Shown here piece after piece: positions 42,335 through 51,724 of a DNA stretch of 58,103 bases. The notes under the pieces were generated by a model. That model saw only the letters and a program-made list of their open reading frames with translations, was not told where the DNA came from and ran no database searches. Numbering within the stretch: the stretch's first letter is position 1; every line of letters starts with the position of its first letter. Made by a program: the position numbers and the translations under genes. The stretch is from assembly GCA_016208915.1 (NCBI GenBank), contig JACQXE010000062.1:1-58103 (forward strand), given 5' to 3'. This stretch comes from Nitrospirota bacterium. GTDB taxonomy: Bacteria; Nitrospirota; Thermodesulfovibrionia; Thermodesulfovibrionales; UBA1546.

Positions 42335-43780
42335 GTGAGATCTGTAGCATATATAATATGGGTCGCACTCATTTTCTGCTTCGCGTTTCCTGCGTGGTCG
42401 TCCTCTGTTCAGGACAGCGTAGAGGATCAGGAAAAAAGGCAATGTCTTAAATGTCATGAGGAGCAGGGTTCGGTGAAGAAATTCCCTGACGGGGACTTTG
42501 TCTCGACTTATGTAGACACAAATGCCCTTACTATGTCAGTCCATCGGTCGCTCCAGTGCACCGCGTGCCACAAGGAGTTCTCCGACCAGCGCCATCCAGA
42601 CCGTGCCTTTAGAAACAAGCTCCAGTTCAGGATAAAAGAGTCTCACGTATGCAGAGACTGTCATGCTGTCGAGAAAATCAAGTTCCGGACTATTCATGAG
42701 GCACTGTTTAAAAAAGAAGGGGTTGGAGAGGCGGTCGTTTGCACCGATTGCCATAGCGCCCATGCCGTTACCCCTGTAACGGGGGGCAATGTATCAACAT
42801 CGGAGGAGAAGTACTGTCTACGCTGTCACGCCTCTGAGAAGCACATGGTCTTCAAAAGCGGGAAGTCTGTCTCGATACGTGTCCAAGTCGCTGAACTCAG
42901 GAACTCCCCTCACAGAAATGTCAGTTGCTCGGACTGCCACTTCGGCTTCTCTGCTGAGGAGCATCCCTACAGGCGGTTCAGTTCCGAACGCCAATACCAA
43001 CTTGCGTCATCCGAGATCTGCAGGCGGTGCCATTTCGACAAATATTCAAAGTTCTCCGAAAGCATCCACAATGCTATGCTGAGCATAGGGAAGCTGGAGG
43101 CGCCCACCTGTATTGATTGCCATGGCGGACACGCGGTTTTATCACTCAGCGAAAACAGGCTTGCGATTGTGCAGAAATGTAAGACATGCCATAATGCGGT
43201 CTACGACATATACGCCCGGAGCATCCATGGGAGCGCCCTGTTCAAAGAAAACAACAAAGATGTTCCAATCTGCATCGACTGCCATTCATCCCACAGTATC
43301 AAGAACCCTTTCTTATCGGACTTCCACGACTTTATACCGGACATGTGCAGCAAATGCCATTCGAACGCAGTGATCATGGGCAAGTATGGGCTGTCCACTG
43401 ATGTGGTGAAGACCTATCTCTCAGATTTCCACGGCGTAACACTTGGCCTTTACAGAAAAGAGGCGCAGAAACGCTATCGGCCCGATGATCGACCCATGGC
43501 CGTCTGCACAGACTGCCATGGCACTCATGAGATCGCCAGCGTTTCGGGCACCGACATACAGACGTTAAAGAAGACTTTACAGAAACGGTGTCAGACGTGT
43601 CACACCAACGCAACCGCAAGCTTCCCCGATGCATGGCTCTCCCACTATAAGCCAAGCTTTACAAACGCCCCCGGGGTTTTTATCGTTGAACAGTTCTACA
43701 AGATTATGATGCCGCTCATGGTGGTGGGTTTGCTGTTCCAAGTCTTTCTGCACATCTGGCGATACCTCGTGAGCAGGTAA
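42335..43780 (+). CDS. 13-haem membrane-anchored cytochrome c
   Basis: A multihaem cytochrome of about 481 residues. Thirteen CxxCH motifs are present in order: CLKCH, CTACH, CRDCH, CTDCH, CLRCH, CSDCH, CRRCH, CIDCH, CKTCH, CIDCH, CSKCH, CTDCH, CQTCH. Most are followed by further histidines suitable as distal ligands. A C-terminal helix (FYKIMMPLMVVGLLFQVFLH) anchors it in the inner membrane with the haems in the periplasm. GTG at 42335 gives a signal peptide (SVAYIIWVALIFCFAFPAWS) and is preferred; an upstream start inside the previous gene is less likely. The cytochrome is presumably a wire from the membrane complex to periplasmic or outer-membrane partners. Confidence 0.9.
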   Translation: MRSVAYIIWVALIFCFAFPAWSSSVQDSVEDQEKRQCLKCHEEQGSVKKFPDGDFVSTYVDTNALTMSVHRSLQCTACHKEFSDQRHPDRAFRNKLQFRIKESHVCRDCHAVEKIKFRTIHEALFKKEGVGEAVVCTDCHSAHAVTPVTGGNVSTSEEKYCLRCHASEKHMVFKSGKSVSIRVQVAELRNSPHRNVSCSDCHFGFSAEEHPYRRFSSERQYQLASSEICRRCHFDKYSKFSESIHNAMLSIGKLEAPTCIDCHGGHAVLSLSENRLAIVQKCKTCHNAVYDIYARSIHGSALFKENNKDVPICIDCHSSHSIKNPFLSDFHDFIPDMCSKCHSNAVIMGKYGLSTDVVKTYLSDFHGVTLGLYRKEAQKRYRPDDRPMAVCTDCHGTHEIASVSGTDIQTLKKTLQKRCQTCHTNATASFPDAWLSHYKPSFTNAPGVFIVEQFYKIMMPLMVVGLLFQVFLHIWRYLVSR

Positions 43781-43792
43781 GGAGGGAACACT

Positions 43793-44506
43793 ATGGTATC
43801 GAGAGAGTCGTCAGGCGATAAGGAATATATCAGGAGGTTCAGTTTCTGCAGGGTCGTCGAGCATCTTGCACTCATTGTGCTCTTTGTCATTCTGGCGGTA
43901 ACTGGGCTTTCCCAGAAGTTCCACTTCTTAGGTGTTTCACAGTCCCTTATCATCGCCATGGGAGGGATCGACGATGTGAGGTTTCTCCACCATGTCGTTG
44001 GCATACTTTTCATGGTGCTCACTGCACAGCATATCTTTGTAAATCTCGTGGGTATCGTTTTCCAGCAATGGGAGCCCTCTATGCTTATTACGTTCAAGGA
44101 TGCCCATGATGCCCTGTATAATGTCAGATATTACTTGGGCCTCGTCGGCCAGCCGGCGATGTGTGGTAGATATAACTACAAGGAAAAATTCATCTATTGG
44201 CTCATACTCTTAGGAGGCATCCAGCAGATCATCACAGGGTTTATCCTTTGGTTCCCTGTTGCTGCGACAAAATACCTTCCAGGCCAATTCATCCCGATTT
44301 CAAAGGCCATACACACGAACGAGGCAATGCTGATTTTCCTCATAATAGCTGTCTGGCACATCTACGATTCCATGTTCAGCCCTGAAGTATTTCCTCTCAA
44401 CACGAGCATATTTACAGGATATATTGAAAAAAAACGAATGCAGCAGGAGCATCCCTTGGAGCTGGCACAACTCATAGAGGCAGGGGAAGAAGAGTTGTCG
44501 GATTGA
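43793..44506 (+). CDS. Di-haem-type cytochrome b subunit (FdnI/b561-like)
   Basis: A 237-residue membrane protein with about four to five helices and histidines placed for b haems: FCRVVEHLALIVLFVILAV, RFLHHVVGILFMVLTAQH, and AIHTNEAMLIFLIIAVWHIY near the end. This pattern is that of formate-dehydrogenase gamma/cytochrome b561-like subunits that link quinone to periplasmic cytochromes. It starts 12 bases after the 13-haem cytochrome, with AAGGAGGG, and completes the complex. The C-terminal tail is polar and cytoplasmic. Confidence 0.88.
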   Translation: MVSRESSGDKEYIRRFSFCRVVEHLALIVLFVILAVTGLSQKFHFLGVSQSLIIAMGGIDDVRFLHHVVGILFMVLTAQHIFVNLVGIVFQQWEPSMLITFKDAHDALYNVRYYLGLVGQPAMCGRYNYKEKFIYWLILLGGIQQIITGFILWFPVAATKYLPGQFIPISKAIHTNEAMLIFLIIAVWHIYDSMFSPEVFPLNTSIFTGYIEKKRMQQEHPLELAQLIEAGEEELSD

Positions 44507-44540
44507 CAGAAGAGATTCGTTATTGTTATTTTTATGATGA

Positions 44541-46370
44541 ATGCAGAAAAAAATTCTCATCGCTATAATCCTTAACGTTATTGTAATATCGGCTACGCTT
44601 GGAATAATAAGCTACTTCGCAGTCAATGAAAGCATTAACCGATCTCTGCAGGACAGGCTCACACTCGCCAGGATCATCTCGAACTATGTCGAAGTCTTTC
44701 TGAATAGAAATCTCAACAGGCTCTACGACGTCTCTCTCTCAGGGAAGATTAACCTGGAAGACGATGATTGGCAGCCTGAGAAAAGGATGCTCGAAACCGC
44801 CTATAATTATTCGCTTTTTACTGAAGGCGTATTCCTTCTTGATAAACATGGCAATGAACTGTTGACCTATCCTCCGCACGTCGAGTATTTCTCGAATCTC
44901 ACTTATATCAATTACGTAAATCAGGTTCTCCAGTATGGGAAATCGGTAATCTCTAACATATACACAATCGAACCGATCAAAAAAAAGGTGATATTCATAA
45001 TGGTGCCGCTTAAGGACAGCGAAGGCATGATCACCGGTATTGTGGGCGGAACTCTTGGCCCAACAGAACATTTTCTTAATCAGCTCCTACAGAGCGGCAA
45101 GATTGAAAATAACAGTTATATAGAGATCATTGACTCGAATGAAATTGTAGTCGCTTCGGATAATCCTTCGCGCATATTTCAGCACCACAAACATGATTCT
45201 ATTCTAAGTAAGATGATCATTGAAGGCAAGGCTGGAATTCTGGAATGCAGACATGGTTTTTCCTCTCCTGATTCTGCAAAGAAACCGATTGACCGTCTTG
45301 CATTCGTTCCTTTAAGTGCGGCTCCATGGGGGGTTATTGTGGGACAGTCGGAGAAGGAAGTTTTTGAAACCTCGATGAAACTGAAGAGATGGTTTCTATC
45401 TTTTGCAATTATATTTGTAGCGTCATCAACAGTGTTTGCTGTAGGCTTAAGCAGAAATATTGTAAAGCCAATAAAGTCACTAATTGCGGCCACAAACAGA
45501 ATAGCAGAGGGAGACCTGTCAAAAGCCGTGGGCAATTTTGGAAGCGATGAGACTCTCATGCTCAGCAGAAGTTTCGATGACATGAGATTGAGGCTGGCAG
45601 AATCCCGCGATAGCATCCAGAGACACAACTTAGAGCTGGAACAGCGGGTTGCCCAAAGGACAAAGGAACTTGAAGAAAACAGAAAAAAACTTGCAGACCT
45701 TCTTATGGAGGTGATGAGCGCCCAGGAAGAGGAGCGAAAGAGAATAGCAAGGGAACTGCATGATGACACGAGTCAGTCTTTGAATGCAATGCTCATGTCT
45801 CTCGATGCCCTGAGCATGTCACTTGACGGGAATGATATGCTCAAGCACCGGCTTGGGCAACTAAGGGAACATTCAATGCTGACGCTGCATGGGGTACACC
45901 AGATGATAAAAGACTTGAGGCCTCCTGTGCTTGATGACCTTGGGCTTGAGTCTGCAATAAGATGGTGCCTCGAAAGGCATCTTGGCGAAAAGGGAATCCA
46001 GTTTTATTTCAAAACCACCGGAAAGTGTAAGGAGATACAGACCTGTAGCGGTGCTGTTCTCAGCTGTGCAAAGATTGAGCTTATGTTATTCAGGGTGATA
46101 CAGGAAGCCATAATTAATGTGTCAAAACATGCCAATGCAGAGAATGTGCTTGTATCCCTTGCATTTCATGATTCATCCCTTGAGATAACAATAGAGGATG
46201 ATGGAGAAGGATTTGATATTCAAAAGGTCTTTGCTTCTTTCAAAACAGGCAAAAACAGAGGGTTTGGGCTTCTCGGCATGAAGGAACGCATAGCTCTCGT
46301 AGGAGGCAGATTAAGAATATGTTCAAGACCTCAAGAGGGAACGATGATAAGCGCCTGTATACCTCTTTAA
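44541..46370 (+). CDS. Cache-type sensor histidine kinase (NarX-like, HisKA_3)
   Basis: A 609-residue kinase. An N-terminal helix (about 5-27), a large periplasmic Cache-like sensor (about 35-280), a second helix (about 285-306), a HAMP linker (IVKPIKSLIAATNRIAEGD) and a coiled coil lead to the HisKA_3 box EEERKRIARELHDDTSQSLN with the phospho-accepting His, and an HATPase domain with DDGEGFDIQKV and GFGLLGMKERI. It pairs with the NarL-like regulator 13 bases downstream. Its position straight after the cytochrome operon suggests control of that operon by a periplasmic redox or small-molecule signal. Confidence 0.92.
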   Translation: MQKKILIAIILNVIVISATLGIISYFAVNESINRSLQDRLTLARIISNYVEVFLNRNLNRLYDVSLSGKINLEDDDWQPEKRMLETAYNYSLFTEGVFLLDKHGNELLTYPPHVEYFSNLTYINYVNQVLQYGKSVISNIYTIEPIKKKVIFIMVPLKDSEGMITGIVGGTLGPTEHFLNQLLQSGKIENNSYIEIIDSNEIVVASDNPSRIFQHHKHDSILSKMIIEGKAGILECRHGFSSPDSAKKPIDRLAFVPLSAAPWGVIVGQSEKEVFETSMKLKRWFLSFAIIFVASSTVFAVGLSRNIVKPIKSLIAATNRIAEGDLSKAVGNFGSDETLMLSRSFDDMRLRLAESRDSIQRHNLELEQRVAQRTKELEENRKKLADLLMEVMSAQEEERKRIARELHDDTSQSLNAMLMSLDALSMSLDGNDMLKHRLGQLREHSMLTLHGVHQMIKDLRPPVLDDLGLESAIRWCLERHLGEKGIQFYFKTTGKCKEIQTCSGAVLSCAKIELMLFRVIQEAIINVSKHANAENVLVSLAFHDSSLEITIEDDGEGFDIQKVFASFKTGKNRGFGLLGMKERIALVGGRLRICSRPQEGTMISACIPL

Positions 46371-46383
46371 TTTTTAGGTAAGT

Positions 46384-47034
46384 ATGTCCAAGACAAAGAT
46401 ACTCATAGTTGATGACCATGCACTTGTGAGAGAAGGGATAACCGCCATTCTGAGGTTCTACGATGATGTCGAGATACTGGGCGAGGCCTCAGACGGGAAA
46501 GAGGCAATTGACAAGGCAAGCAAACTTAATCCTGATGTCATTCTTATGGACATAGCAATGCCTGGCCTCGGGGGTCTTGAGGCAACTTTTGAGATTAAAA
46601 AAAAGAACCCTGAAATAAAGATACTTATATTGAGCCAGTATGATGACAAGGAGTATATAAGCAGATTTCTGAAAGCAGGTGTTTCCGGTTATATACTCAA
46701 GAAGGCGGTAGGGACAGAATTAATAAATGCCATAAGGGCAGTTGCACGAGGTGAGTCATATCTTCACTCTGCAATTGCATCCAGCGTAATAGACGGTTAT
46801 ATTGGGAGAAAGACCATCGCTGTTGAAGACCCATACGAAAAGCTCACGGATAGGGAGAAACAGATACTGAAACTCATTGCTGAGGGACACACTCACAAGG
46901 AAATAGCCGACATATTGGGGATAAGCGCTAAGACAGCAATCGCCCATCAGACAAATATCTCTGAAAAGCTCGATATACACGCGCGGGCAGGCCTTATAAA
47001 ATTTGCAATCACAAAAGGGATAATCAAACTATAG
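46384..47034 (+). CDS. NarL-family response regulator
   Basis: A 216-residue two-domain regulator. The receiver domain (about 4-120) has ILIVDDHALVREGITAI, phospho-Asp in VILMDIAMPGLGG and the Lys of YILKKAVG. The LuxR-type helix-turn-helix (about 150-212) reads LTDREKQILKLIAEGHTHKE with the recognition helix ISAKTAIAHQTNI. The C-terminal LINAIRAVARGESYL linker is standard. It follows its kinase by 13 bases, so they form a two-component pair. It overlaps nothing; zapA is convergent after nine bases. Confidence 0.93.
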   Translation: MSKTKILIVDDHALVREGITAILRFYDDVEILGEASDGKEAIDKASKLNPDVILMDIAMPGLGGLEATFEIKKKNPEIKILILSQYDDKEYISRFLKAGVSGYILKKAVGTELINAIRAVARGESYLHSAIASSVIDGYIGRKTIAVEDPYEKLTDREKQILKLIAEGHTHKEIADILGISAKTAIAHQTNISEKLDIHARAGLIKFAITKGIIKL

Positions 47035-47043
47035 AGCAGGACT

Positions 47044-47313
47044 TCATTTTTCGAAGAGTCCGCTCAGGATGTTAGTCCTCTCCTCTATTTGGTTTGCAAC
47101 GACCTCCTGATCTGTCCTCAGCTTGCAGAGTTCATCCGCAATATTGAGAGCAGCAAGTATGGATGCCTTTAATGGCGTGATATTCGGAGAATTGATATAA
47201 ACCTCTTTTATCTTTGAATCGACAAGAGCAGCAACCTTCTGTATATAGTCCTCCGGAGCATCACCCTTTACAGTGTATTTCTGTCCAAGTATGTACACAT
47301 CTACACTACCCAT
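47044..47313 (-). CDS. zapA: Cell division protein ZapA
   Basis: An 89-residue ZapA: SVDVYILGQKYTVKGDAPED at the start, then KVAALVDSKIKEV, ALNIADELCKL and a C-terminal coiled coil. ZapA tetramers bundle FtsZ filaments at the division site. The upstream coiled-coil gene ends one base away, so the pair is co-transcribed, a layout usual for zapA with a ZapB-like partner. Length and motifs are normal. Confidence 0.9.
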   Translation of the reverse strand: MGSVDVYILGQKYTVKGDAPEDYIQKVAALVDSKIKEVYINSPNITPLKASILAALNIADELCKLRTDQEVVANQIEERTNILSGLFEK

Positions 47314-47637
47314 TTATATAACCTCTAATGAATCGAGTTCGCTCAAAAGTCCCTCCACTTGGTTCTTGATAGCTGTTTTTTCTGTACGGAGCTTTTCTAT
47401 CTCCTGTTCTTTGACATCAAGTTTTTCTTCCAGTTCCTTTAACTTGCCTTCAAGAACAGTTTTTTCTTCTTTTAGCGCCTTTACCTTGTCTATAGCGCCT
47501 GCTATGTTGTTCTCAAGATTTTTAAGTCTGTCCAAGGCAGCAACCTCCTTTTTACTACTGCTCTTCTGTGGTGACTCCTTATTGTTTTGGGGAGGCACAT
47601 GGTGATTATCGTCAAAAAGGGTCTTGATCTTGCCCAT
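47314..47637 (-). CDS. Coiled-coil protein, ZapB-like partner of ZapA
   Basis: About 107 residues beginning MGKIKTLFDDNHHVPPQN. After a polar N-terminal part, a long heptad-rich stretch (about 35-105) with AIDKVKALKEEKTVLEGKLK and LEEKLDVKEQEIEKLRTEK predicts a parallel coiled coil. Proteins of this type upstream of zapA are usually ZapB-like or generic cell-division coiled coils. The start could also be 47643 or further upstream. No catalytic domain is present. Confidence 0.72.
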   Translation of the reverse strand: MGKIKTLFDDNHHVPPQNNKESPQKSSSKKEVAALDRLKNLENNIAGAIDKVKALKEEKTVLEGKLKELEEKLDVKEQEIEKLRTEKTAIKNQVEGLLSELDSLEVI

Positions 47638-47691
47638 GATCATTAAAGATAACAGATGTAACAATCTGTCTTCAAGTGAATGTTTTCTCCA

Positions 47692-49782
47692 TTATAGCAT
47701 CTTGGGAATTCCTTTTTCCCCTGAAGAGCGATAATATTCAAAATAAGTGGTAATAACCCTTTTTGTGAAGTTTCTTGTTTCTTCATACGGTATATCCTCT
47801 ATAAACTCATCATATGACCTGTAATTGCCTGTTTTAAGCCATTTCCTTACGATGTCCTCACCTGCATTATATGATGCAATGGCTGCAGGTATGGAATTAA
47901 ACTCTTTTATAAGCGTGTTTATATAATATGATCCGAGAGCTATATTTACCTGTACATCGTACAACTGTTCCTGCGATTTTATTCCGAGATTAATCCTTCT
48001 GTCTATTGCATAAGCTGTCTGGGGCATCAGCTGCATGAGTCCGAGTGCGCCTACATGTGAGCGCGCTTCAGAGTCAAAATGGCTTTCCTCTCTCATAACA
48101 GAGAGTACTATGAGGGGATCAACCCCGTATTTTTCAGAGACCTTGCTGACAACAGGCCAGTGGGCAAGCGGATACAGAATGCCATGTGCAGGCTCTCTGT
48201 AAGGCAGTCTTGCTGCAAGGTTAAGTGCAAGTTTGTACTCACCGGCTTCCTGCAGCCTTACAGATATGGACATGACCTCATAAGGAGCAGTTGCTTTTTT
48301 GGCTATCGCAGACAATTCTGCTGCTGCCTCTTTTTTCATGCCAAGTTCCATGAGAAGATCAATCCGTTCAGATCTGAATGGTTTAAGCTCTGGAGATTTG
48401 GAGTCTTGGAGATCGGAAGCCTTTAAACTCTCTGATATTTTAGTATCAGATCCTTCCTGGTCTAAAGATGATTTCTGAGCGCTGAATTCTGACTTCTCGC
48501 CTTGGTCCGCGCTCGGGAGGATTCCCGCCTCGGGCGGGTCGCCGAGGAGACGCCGAGGAGAACGAGTCGCCAAAGGAGACTGATTGCTGTATTTTATCTG
48601 TACAAGCACGGCGTAAAAGTCCTGCTGTTTTTCGAGAAACTGCTTATAGATGTTGTCAGAGGCTTTCCCAAGTTTTTCGAGTGACTGCGCCTTCCAGTAG
48701 AGATATTTTGAACCGCTGTATGTGTTACTCAATTCTGTAAAGGCGCTTAGCGCCTTCTGGTAATCGCCGGTGAGATAATAAGTCCAGCCTATTTCCCATA
48801 GTGTATACTCGGTTTCAGAAGGATATTTTGCCTTTACATCATTATATATGCTCAATGCCTCATCGATTTCTCCGTTCCTCCTCTTGTCAGATGCGATGAG
48901 TGTTAGGAACGAGCCTGTCCGACTGTCTCCCATCGAAGCCAGTTTTTTTACAGCGGTATCGAGTTCAGTCTTGTCCCCTGCCCTGTAAAGCGCTCTTGCC
49001 CTTGCATAAAGGTCTCCTGCCTTTTCATATATCTCTGCTGACTCCCTATATTTCTTTTGCTTGAAAAGAGAAAGCCCAAGTTTTTTGAGAATCTCACGCC
49101 TGTGCTTCACATCGTCTCTCAGAAGCGCCTTCCTGAGCAATGACTCTGCTGTCGGGTATCCCATTGTATCTATAAGGTTTGATGCCTTTTCTATAATATC
49201 CTGCAGGGTAATATCAGAAGGGGACAATTCATTTATTGCCAGTTTTGAAAATCTATTCTCGCTGTTAATATAGATGTTCCTGTATATTTGCTTTGCCTTC
49301 TCTGCCATCCCCTGCTTAGCGAGTAATTGAGCATAGAGAAACTTGATTTCATAATCCTCAGGATAATCCTTGACATAGGATTCAAATGCATGGAGCTTCG
49401 TGCGTGAGGCCTCTGCATCATCAGAATCACCTGTCGCAGGGATGTTATTTTTTGAACCAATAATGTTTTTGAGTTCCAGATTTCTTGCGTTTTTCCTCAG
49501 CAGCGAATCAGGATAATGTTTGAGCAATTCTTTTATGGTAGAGTTTGATTCATCGAAATTGCCAAGCTCTCTGTGCGCCGTTGACAGCCATAAAAGTATA
49601 TAATCTCCAATAACAGGCAATTTTTTATAAGCTTCCTTGAGGTGTTCAGATGCAACCGCGTATCTGCCTGAATCAAATTCATTCTTGGCGCTAATCAAGA
49701 TAGTTCTTGCATTTGTTTCATCTGCATGAACATGCGCTGTAAAGCAGAAAAACATAACAATACACAGGATAATTCTCTTCAT
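47692..49782 (-). CDS. slt: Soluble lytic murein transglycosylase with TPR region
   Basis: A 696-residue periplasmic enzyme that cleaves peptidoglycan to 1,6-anhydromuropeptides. A signal peptide (RIILCIVMFFCFTAHVHA) precedes a long helical TPR-like region (about 25-530) and the C-terminal SLT domain (about 545-680), whose catalytic Glu is in LSVMREESHFDSEARSHVG, followed by ALGLMQLMPQTAYAID and SYNAGEDIVRKWL. Residues about 401-466 are a low-complexity insertion (SPLATRSPRRLLGDPPEAG, then SLKASDLQDSKSPELKPF) encoded by repeat DNA at about 48370-48590, in frame between two TPR-like helices. The symbol is by family; the exact Slt/MltC type is not fixed. Confidence 0.9.
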   Translation of the reverse strand: MKRIILCIVMFFCFTAHVHADETNARTILISAKNEFDSGRYAVASEHLKEAYKKLPVIGDYILLWLSTAHRELGNFDESNSTIKELLKHYPDSLLRKNARNLELKNIIGSKNNIPATGDSDDAEASRTKLHAFESYVKDYPEDYEIKFLYAQLLAKQGMAEKAKQIYRNIYINSENRFSKLAINELSPSDITLQDIIEKASNLIDTMGYPTAESLLRKALLRDDVKHRREILKKLGLSLFKQKKYRESAEIYEKAGDLYARARALYRAGDKTELDTAVKKLASMGDSRTGSFLTLIASDKRRNGEIDEALSIYNDVKAKYPSETEYTLWEIGWTYYLTGDYQKALSAFTELSNTYSGSKYLYWKAQSLEKLGKASDNIYKQFLEKQQDFYAVLVQIKYSNQSPLATRSPRRLLGDPPEAGILPSADQGEKSEFSAQKSSLDQEGSDTKISESLKASDLQDSKSPELKPFRSERIDLLMELGMKKEAAAELSAIAKKATAPYEVMSISVRLQEAGEYKLALNLAARLPYREPAHGILYPLAHWPVVSKVSEKYGVDPLIVLSVMREESHFDSEARSHVGALGLMQLMPQTAYAIDRRINLGIKSQEQLYDVQVNIALGSYYINTLIKEFNSIPAAIASYNAGEDIVRKWLKTGNYRSYDEFIEDIPYEETRNFTKRVITTYFEYYRSSGEKGIPKML

Positions 49783-49871
49783 GAAATATGATAACCGAAC
49801 AGGAGTATTTTGAGCAATGAATGATAGTTGTGAGCATAGAATATTTTACGGGTATATGGTATATTTTCATT

Positions 49872-51713
49872 ATGATTAGAGACCTCAGGCTTCATGGGAA
49901 CGTCGGACCTGTTGAGTTTTTTGCATTAGTAGGTGGAGCCAGCGTCGAGAGCACATATTTCTATGAAGAGACAGCATCCTCAATAAGATTCTTTTCGAAA
50001 GGGAACGAATTCACCATTACAAAAGAGGGCATTCATTATAAAGGCACGGGCGGCAGCTTCTGTGAGTACATGTTTGGAGTTGAAAAGCCCCTGAAGGACA
50101 TGATAAAGGGAAAAATCTCAAACAGACTGATAATGTTCGGTGCCTTTCTCAATGAAAAAGAGAAAATCGTATTCACAAATGATACAGAAGGAAGCGAATC
50201 ATACTACAGACTTTTCCTGCAGGGTAACGCCGTAAAAAACTACTGTTTCTTTGTTTCTTCAGAGCTAAGAGGAGAACATAAGAAAAGACAGCAGCAGATA
50301 CTCGGTTCTGTTGGAAAATTTCTAAAGAGAACGGATTTCGTAAGTAAAGACAATGATACAGAGCTTATAAATAATTTCATAAGCGAATTAAACGAGCAGA
50401 AATCAACTGTGTTCATATTCAAGATAATACATAGAGCGAATGAGGAATTTTACAGAGCATTCGAGGGATTCTATGCTCATGAGAGAAAACTGACCTCTCA
50501 GGAAGATCTTTTTCTTGAAGACATAGTTGCGAAATATATGATAGACAGCTATCAGCGGGAGAGGATGAAGATCGATGTAATGTACAAGCATCCGGAAAAC
50601 AGGCGCGTTGTTGATGAATACAGGGATATACTTCTGAACGCCATTTCCAAAGAGAGCCTTGAGCATTCAGATGCCGCAAGGCTGAGGAGGCTCAAAACAC
50701 TGGGCATAAGGAACAACATACCGAGCATCCTCTTTGATACTCTTGATGATCTTCTGCTCAGGGGGAAGAAATTACAGGAGGTAAAAGAACCGGAATATCT
50801 GAAGGAGGCAAGGTCTATACTCGAAAACCTGTTTTTCAAAGACCCTTCCCTGAAAAAACATATAATAAACGAAGATATAGTAAGGCTGATCAAGGCAAAA
50901 CACAGGGCACATTCTCAGAGCGATATGGGTTTCGAACAACTTCTTCTTGATACCGGCAGGGCATGTGATGAGATAGCCAGAGAGACAAATGATTTCAGTA
51001 TCTTCGAAGAGTTCAGCTCCATAGTTACATATTTTGATAGATATAATAACGTCCAGACAGTGCTGAGCCAGATGGCTTTTATGGAAAATGTTGATTTTTC
51101 AGAAGACTCCCTCAGAAGCCTCATAGGCAATAAAAATGAATTTGACAAACTCGACACCGAATTCTTTGGTGAAATATTCATAAAAGATCTTCTTAATAAC
51201 AAATATATAACAGCATTTGGCAGGAGAAAGATCAATGCCATATCAAAGGGGATTGCCAAGATATACGAAGGAGATTCATCCCTGAGGGATGTGGTAACTG
51301 AACTGAAGATAATCAGGGATGAGGAGAGGCTTTATTATCATGTGCATGGCGTGCTGAAAGAAAGGATGCGCAGTTTTTATCCGAGATTAAACACAAAAGA
51401 GGGAAAGGCTGAGATCAAAAAAGACATAGAACAAGAACTCATAGAGGAAGGCTTTGCGAGGAGGGTTCCCCAGAAACTTTTTGAAAAGGCGCTGATCGAC
51501 CTCAAAAAAGAATCTTTTTATCTCAACCATCTCCTGCCGGTAATCATAGATAAGAAAGATACCAATCTTCGAGAAGACTTCCTTAAGAACAGCGGTCTTG
51601 ACAGGTTTTATATCGAGACCATAGAGAAAGAATACCTTGAAAGCAAAGGCTTTGATTTCGGCGTTATCGAACAGATAAGGGAAAGCAAAGAACTTTCAAG
51701 TATCGTTAACTAA
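49872..51713 (+). CDS. Conserved 613-residue protein of unknown function
   Basis: Starts [20 protein letters not shown]; the longer frame from 49821 adds a hydrophobic stretch unlike the family and is not favoured. The N-terminal 110 residues are strand-rich ([34 protein letters not shown]), and the remainder is almost all charged helix, with a possible coiled coil around residues 340-500. No membrane segment or catalytic motif is obvious. I recall near-identical N-termini in Geobacter proteins placed in an uncharacterised family (TIGR04442, from memory and unverified). It precedes cysK by 11 bases, but that link may be only positional. Confidence 0.75.
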   Translation: MIRDLRLHGNVGPVEFFALVGGASVESTYFYEETASSIRFFSKGNEFTITKEGIHYKGTGGSFCEYMFGVEKPLKDMIKGKISNRLIMFGAFLNEKEKIVFTNDTEGSESYYRLFLQGNAVKNYCFFVSSELRGEHKKRQQQILGSVGKFLKRTDFVSKDNDTELINNFISELNEQKSTVFIFKIIHRANEEFYRAFEGFYAHERKLTSQEDLFLEDIVAKYMIDSYQRERMKIDVMYKHPENRRVVDEYRDILLNAISKESLEHSDAARLRRLKTLGIRNNIPSILFDTLDDLLLRGKKLQEVKEPEYLKEARSILENLFFKDPSLKKHIINEDIVRLIKAKHRAHSQSDMGFEQLLLDTGRACDEIARETNDFSIFEEFSSIVTYFDRYNNVQTVLSQMAFMENVDFSEDSLRSLIGNKNEFDKLDTEFFGEIFIKDLLNNKYITAFGRRKINAISKGIAKIYEGDSSLRDVVTELKIIRDEERLYYHVHGVLKERMRSFYPRLNTKEGKAEIKKDIEQELIEEGFARRVPQKLFEKALIDLKKESFYLNHLLPVIIDKKDTNLREDFLKNSGLDRFYIETIEKEYLESKGFDFGVIEQIRESKELSSIVN

Positions 51714-51724
51714 AAGAGACAGCA

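Noticed and set aside
39520-44506. Dsr/Qmo-type sulfate-reduction membrane complex
   Set aside because: No dsrAB, aprAB or HdrA-like genes nearby, and the 13-haem cytochrome and cytochrome b do not fit DsrMKJOP; the Fe-S/NrfD pair alone is not specific.
47020-47050. 6S RNA next to zapA
   Set aside because: Only nine bases separate zapA from the NarL-type gene, leaving no room for an RNA gene.
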